A DNA stretch of 5,661 nucleotides from Candidatus Krumholzibacteriota bacterium (lineage in GTDB: Bacteria; Krumholzibacteriota; Krumholzibacteriia; Krumholzibacteriales; Krumholzibacteriaceae): the NCBI GenBank assembly GCA_030630165.1, contig DAOVNN010000196.1, positions 1-5,661 of the forward strand. Direction: 5' to 3'. The position numbers were made by a program, and so were the translations under genes. Below the pieces are notes generated by a model. The model saw only the letters and a list, made by a program, of their open reading frames with translations, ran no database searches and was not told the DNA's origin. Numbering within the stretch: the first letter of the stretch is position 1; every line of letters starts with the position of its first letter. Of this stretch, positions 4,174 through 5,661 are shown piece after piece.

Positions 4174-5661
4174 CGCACTTTCACAATCTTTGTCTTCAGG
4201 GAGAATGACCCCAGGTTCAGCTTGCAGAAATAGACACCAGAGGGAACATTCCGACCCCTGGAATCCCTGCCGTCCCAGACGAAATGATTACTGCCTTCGC
4301 CAATCGGTCCGGAGTAAATGTTACACACCTTCCGGCCGGCTGCATCAAATATCATCAGCTCCGCATTCCGGCCCGCAGGAAGTGAGAAGCTGATCTCCGT
4401 CTGAGTGGCAAATGGATTGGGGGCATTTGAGAGAGAAGTGATGCTCGGCATCGGATCGCCTGCATGCGTAGTGTTCACCCCGATAACATCGGCCAGCGCG
4501 AGCATATCCAAACGTGCGTATAGCTCCGGTCGGTCGGTCGAGAAGCTCCCGTGTTTCATGAAGTGATCGTTGTAGTAACTCACCCAGGTGCTTTTCCCAT
4601 GTATGGGGTCTACGATCTCCATGGAACCCATGTTGATACTTTCACCGCACACCAGGCACTCGTAGATACCGTAGGTGAGGTGGTGGATGATGTATGTCTG
4701 ATCTGTCAGGGGGCCGACCGGAAGCCCTTCTATTGCCTCATGCAGAAAATAAGCGAGATCGGGGCCGTCCTTTACCCCATCGCCATCTGTATCGGGATTA
4801 TTCGCCAGTAAATACATCTGCTCTTCCTCGGCGTCCGTCAGTCCGTCACTATCGCTGTCCCCCTCGACGAGCAGCTCGTGGCTGTGGCCTGAGCCGAAAA
4901 CGAGCGTTGAAACAACGGATGGCAGAGCGCGGTTTGCATAGTGGACATCGCCCTCATATACGAGGCAGCCATGAGCCATATAGTGCAGGGTGATATATGG
5001 CAGATCCAGCGAGAGATTCTCGAGCGGGTTCACCACTTCGACCCAGCCCATGTTCATGACGCAACCGCACCTGGTACACGTCTCGATCCCCCTCAGCATG
5101 TGTTCGATAAGGTAGGGCCCATCGCTGCGTGGTTCCCTGGGCAGGCCGCCAAGCGCCGCGGTCAGTTCCCCGGTAACCTGGAAGCCGTCCTCGACCGAAT
5201 CACTGTCCGTGTCGGGAAGGAGCGGATCGGTCGCCAGGAGCGGTTCTTCGTTGTTTTCGAGGAGGTCTGAATCATCATCCTCATAGACGTATCCATTGAT
5301 GATGTGGAGCGGATCGTATGGAAAGAGTATCTCCTTCACCCTTGCGATGTCGACCCTCCCATCGTGTATGCTGCCATCGTAGGCCAGGCCGCCGTGTTCA
5401 AGGTAGTGAAGCCCGATATAGGGGATATCGACCTCCCTGTTTCTCACCGGATGGATGATACGGATAAAGCCCATGTCTATCCATTCACCGCAGATGGCAC
5501 ACTGCTCGACACCATCCATCTGATATTCCTCGACATAGGGTCCGTCCGGTATCGGTGTCCGGGGGAGAGCGCCTATGATAGCAAAGAGTGCGAGGCTCTC
5601 GTCGATACCATCCATTATTCCGTTGGTGTCTGTGTCGCTCATTGTCGGGCTTCTACCCAAC
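4170..5661 (-). CDS. Secreted TSP3-repeat protein with three CxxC/HxxxH modules and C-terminal sorting-type domain (N-terminus outside window)
   Basis: The C-terminal 496 residues of a larger exported protein; the frame runs off the window. The first visible residues (L-G-R-S-P-T-M-S-D-T-D-T-N-G) match the middle of a TSP3 repeat, so a TTG at 5660 is not a real start. Counting from there, calcium-binding TSP3 motifs begin at D9, D150 and D290 (D-T-D-x-[DNG/S]-x-x-x-D-G style). Each is followed by an ~85-residue module with C-x-x-C-G (54-58, 195-199, 335-339), an N/D-M-G strand, and H-Y/F-x-x-H-G (85-90, 226-231, 366-371). The unit period is 141 then 140 residues. Residues ~408-496 (N-A-P-N-P-F ... 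W-D-G-R-D-x-x-G-R-x-V-P-S-G-V-Y-F) are a FlgD-like/T9SS type A C-terminal domain, usual on secreted or surface-anchored proteins of FCB-type bacteria. Function is not recognised. Calcium and zinc binding, and a surface or structural role, are inferred. It is probably transcribed apart from the barrel gene. Confidence 0.88.
   Translation of the reverse strand, partial: LGRSPTMSDTDTNGIMDGIDESLALFAIIGALPRTPIPDGPYVEEYQMDGVEQCAICGEWIDMGFIRIIHPVRNREVDIPYIGLHYLEHGGLAYDGSIHDGRVDIARVKEILFPYDPLHIINGYVYEDDDSDLLENNEEPLLATDPLLPDTDSDSVEDGFQVTGELTAALGGLPREPRSDGPYLIEHMLRGIETCTRCGCVMNMGWVEVVNPLENLSLDLPYITLHYMAHGCLVYEGDVHYANRALPSVVSTLVFGSGHSHELLVEGDSDSDGLTDAEEEQMYLLANNPDTDGDGVKDGPDLAYFLHEAIEGLPVGPLTDQTYIIHHLTYGIYECLVCGESINMGSMEIVDPIHGKSTWVSYYNDHFMKHGSFSTDRPELYARLDMLALADVIGVNTTHAGDPMPSITSLSNAPNPFATQTEISFSLPAGRNAELMIFDAAGRKVCNIYSGPIGEGSNHFVWDGRDSRGRNVPSGVYFCKLNLGSFSLKTKIVKVR
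4173..4439 (-). other. C-terminal FlgD-like/T9SS type A sorting-type domain
   Basis: Residues 408-496 of the TSP3-repeat protein. The pattern is N-P-F-A-T-x-T-x-I-S-F-S-L-P, then L-M-I-F-D-A-A-G-R-K-V, W-D-G-R-D, V-P-S-G-V-Y-F and a basic end K-I-V-K-V-R. This Ig-like fold is the usual last domain of type IX-secreted proteins and of related surface proteins in candidate phyla. Without the secretion genes, T9SS use is only inferred. Confidence 0.8.
4482..4817 (-). repeat. Protein repeat unit 3 (residues 282-393)
   Basis: The TSP3 motif starts at D290, C335-x-x-C338 and H366-x3-H370 are kept at exact spacing, but the stretch between and after them has diverged. P-Y-I-x-L-H-Y has become V-S-Y-Y-N-D-H-F, and the histidine found after H-G in units 1 and 2 (H99, H240) is absent. 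Confidence 0.75.
4818..5237 (-). repeat. Protein repeat unit 2 (residues 142-281)
   Basis: The TSP3 motif starts at D150, C195-x-x-C198, then 27 residues, H226-x3-H230, and an extra histidine H240 in G-D-V-H. It ends with a second acidic, TSP3-like segment (E-G-D-S-D-S-D-G-L-T-D, 266-276). It closely parallels unit 1 with no indel inside the module. Confidence 0.8.
5238..5660 (-). repeat. Protein repeat unit 1 (residues 1-141 of the visible part)
   Basis: The TSP3 motif starts at D9, C54-x-x-C57, then 27 residues, H85-x3-H89, and H99 in G-S-I-H. An acidic linker Y-E-D-D-D-S-D (125-132) leads into unit 2. The opening residues align with the start of unit 2 (offset 141), which shows the protein continues upstream. 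Confidence 0.8.

Noticed and set aside
5658..5660. TTG as a possible start of the TSP3-repeat protein
   Set aside because: The codons around it align with the interior of repeat unit 2 (offset 141), there is no signal peptide, and the frame is open to the window edge.
4482..5660. CxxC motifs as c-type heme sites
   Set aside because: None of the three is CxxCH; the residue after the second Cys is Gly each time.

Overview
The window reads as part of a bacterial chromosome from a Gram-negative lineage, most likely in or near the FCB superphylum or a related candidate phylum. The clues are a C-terminal secretion-type Ig/sorting domain on a thrombospondin-3-repeat protein, an outer-membrane beta-barrel protein with a signal peptide, moderately high GC with free use of ATA, AGG and AGA codons, and clear Shine-Dalgarno sequences. 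The taxonomic placement is inference. No RNA gene, insertion sequence, CRISPR array or phage gene was seen.

Left part, plus strand (1-2413): three tightly packed genes that look like one transcription unit. They are the C-terminal part of a GT4-type glycosyltransferase (5' end outside the window), a complete phenylacetate-CoA ligase/CapK-like adenylate-forming enzyme, and a small OsmC-family thiol protein. Gaps are 3 bases each. The first two fit the edge of a surface-polysaccharide or glycoconjugate locus; OsmC points to redox or peroxide defence, or is a passenger.

Middle part, minus strand (3935 down to 2416): a two-gene unit. A secreted beta-barrel protein of the 'neuromedin U'/MetA-pathway-like outer-membrane family comes first. 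It is followed 20 bases later (14 if the upstream ATG is used) by a membrane-associated di-iron oxidase of the alternative oxidase/plastid terminal oxidase type, with all six predicted iron ligands and the catalytic tyrosine. This unit converges on the osmC gene with only 2 bases between stop codons.

Intergenic region (3936-4169): AT-rich. It holds a weak terminator-like hairpin for the gene to the right, a split direct repeat, a long-loop inverted repeat, a possible promoter and a perfect stem-loop just upstream of the barrel gene's Shine-Dalgarno. Together they look like a regulated leader for the barrel/oxidase pair.

Right part, minus strand (5661 down to 4170): the C-terminal 496 residues of a large secreted protein. 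It is built from at least three copies of a strictly periodic unit of about 140 residues (TSP3 calcium motif plus a CxxC-x27-HxxxH module), followed by a FlgD-like/T9SS-type C-terminal domain. The CxxC/HxxxH module is the least familiar element here and the best candidate for an undescribed domain.
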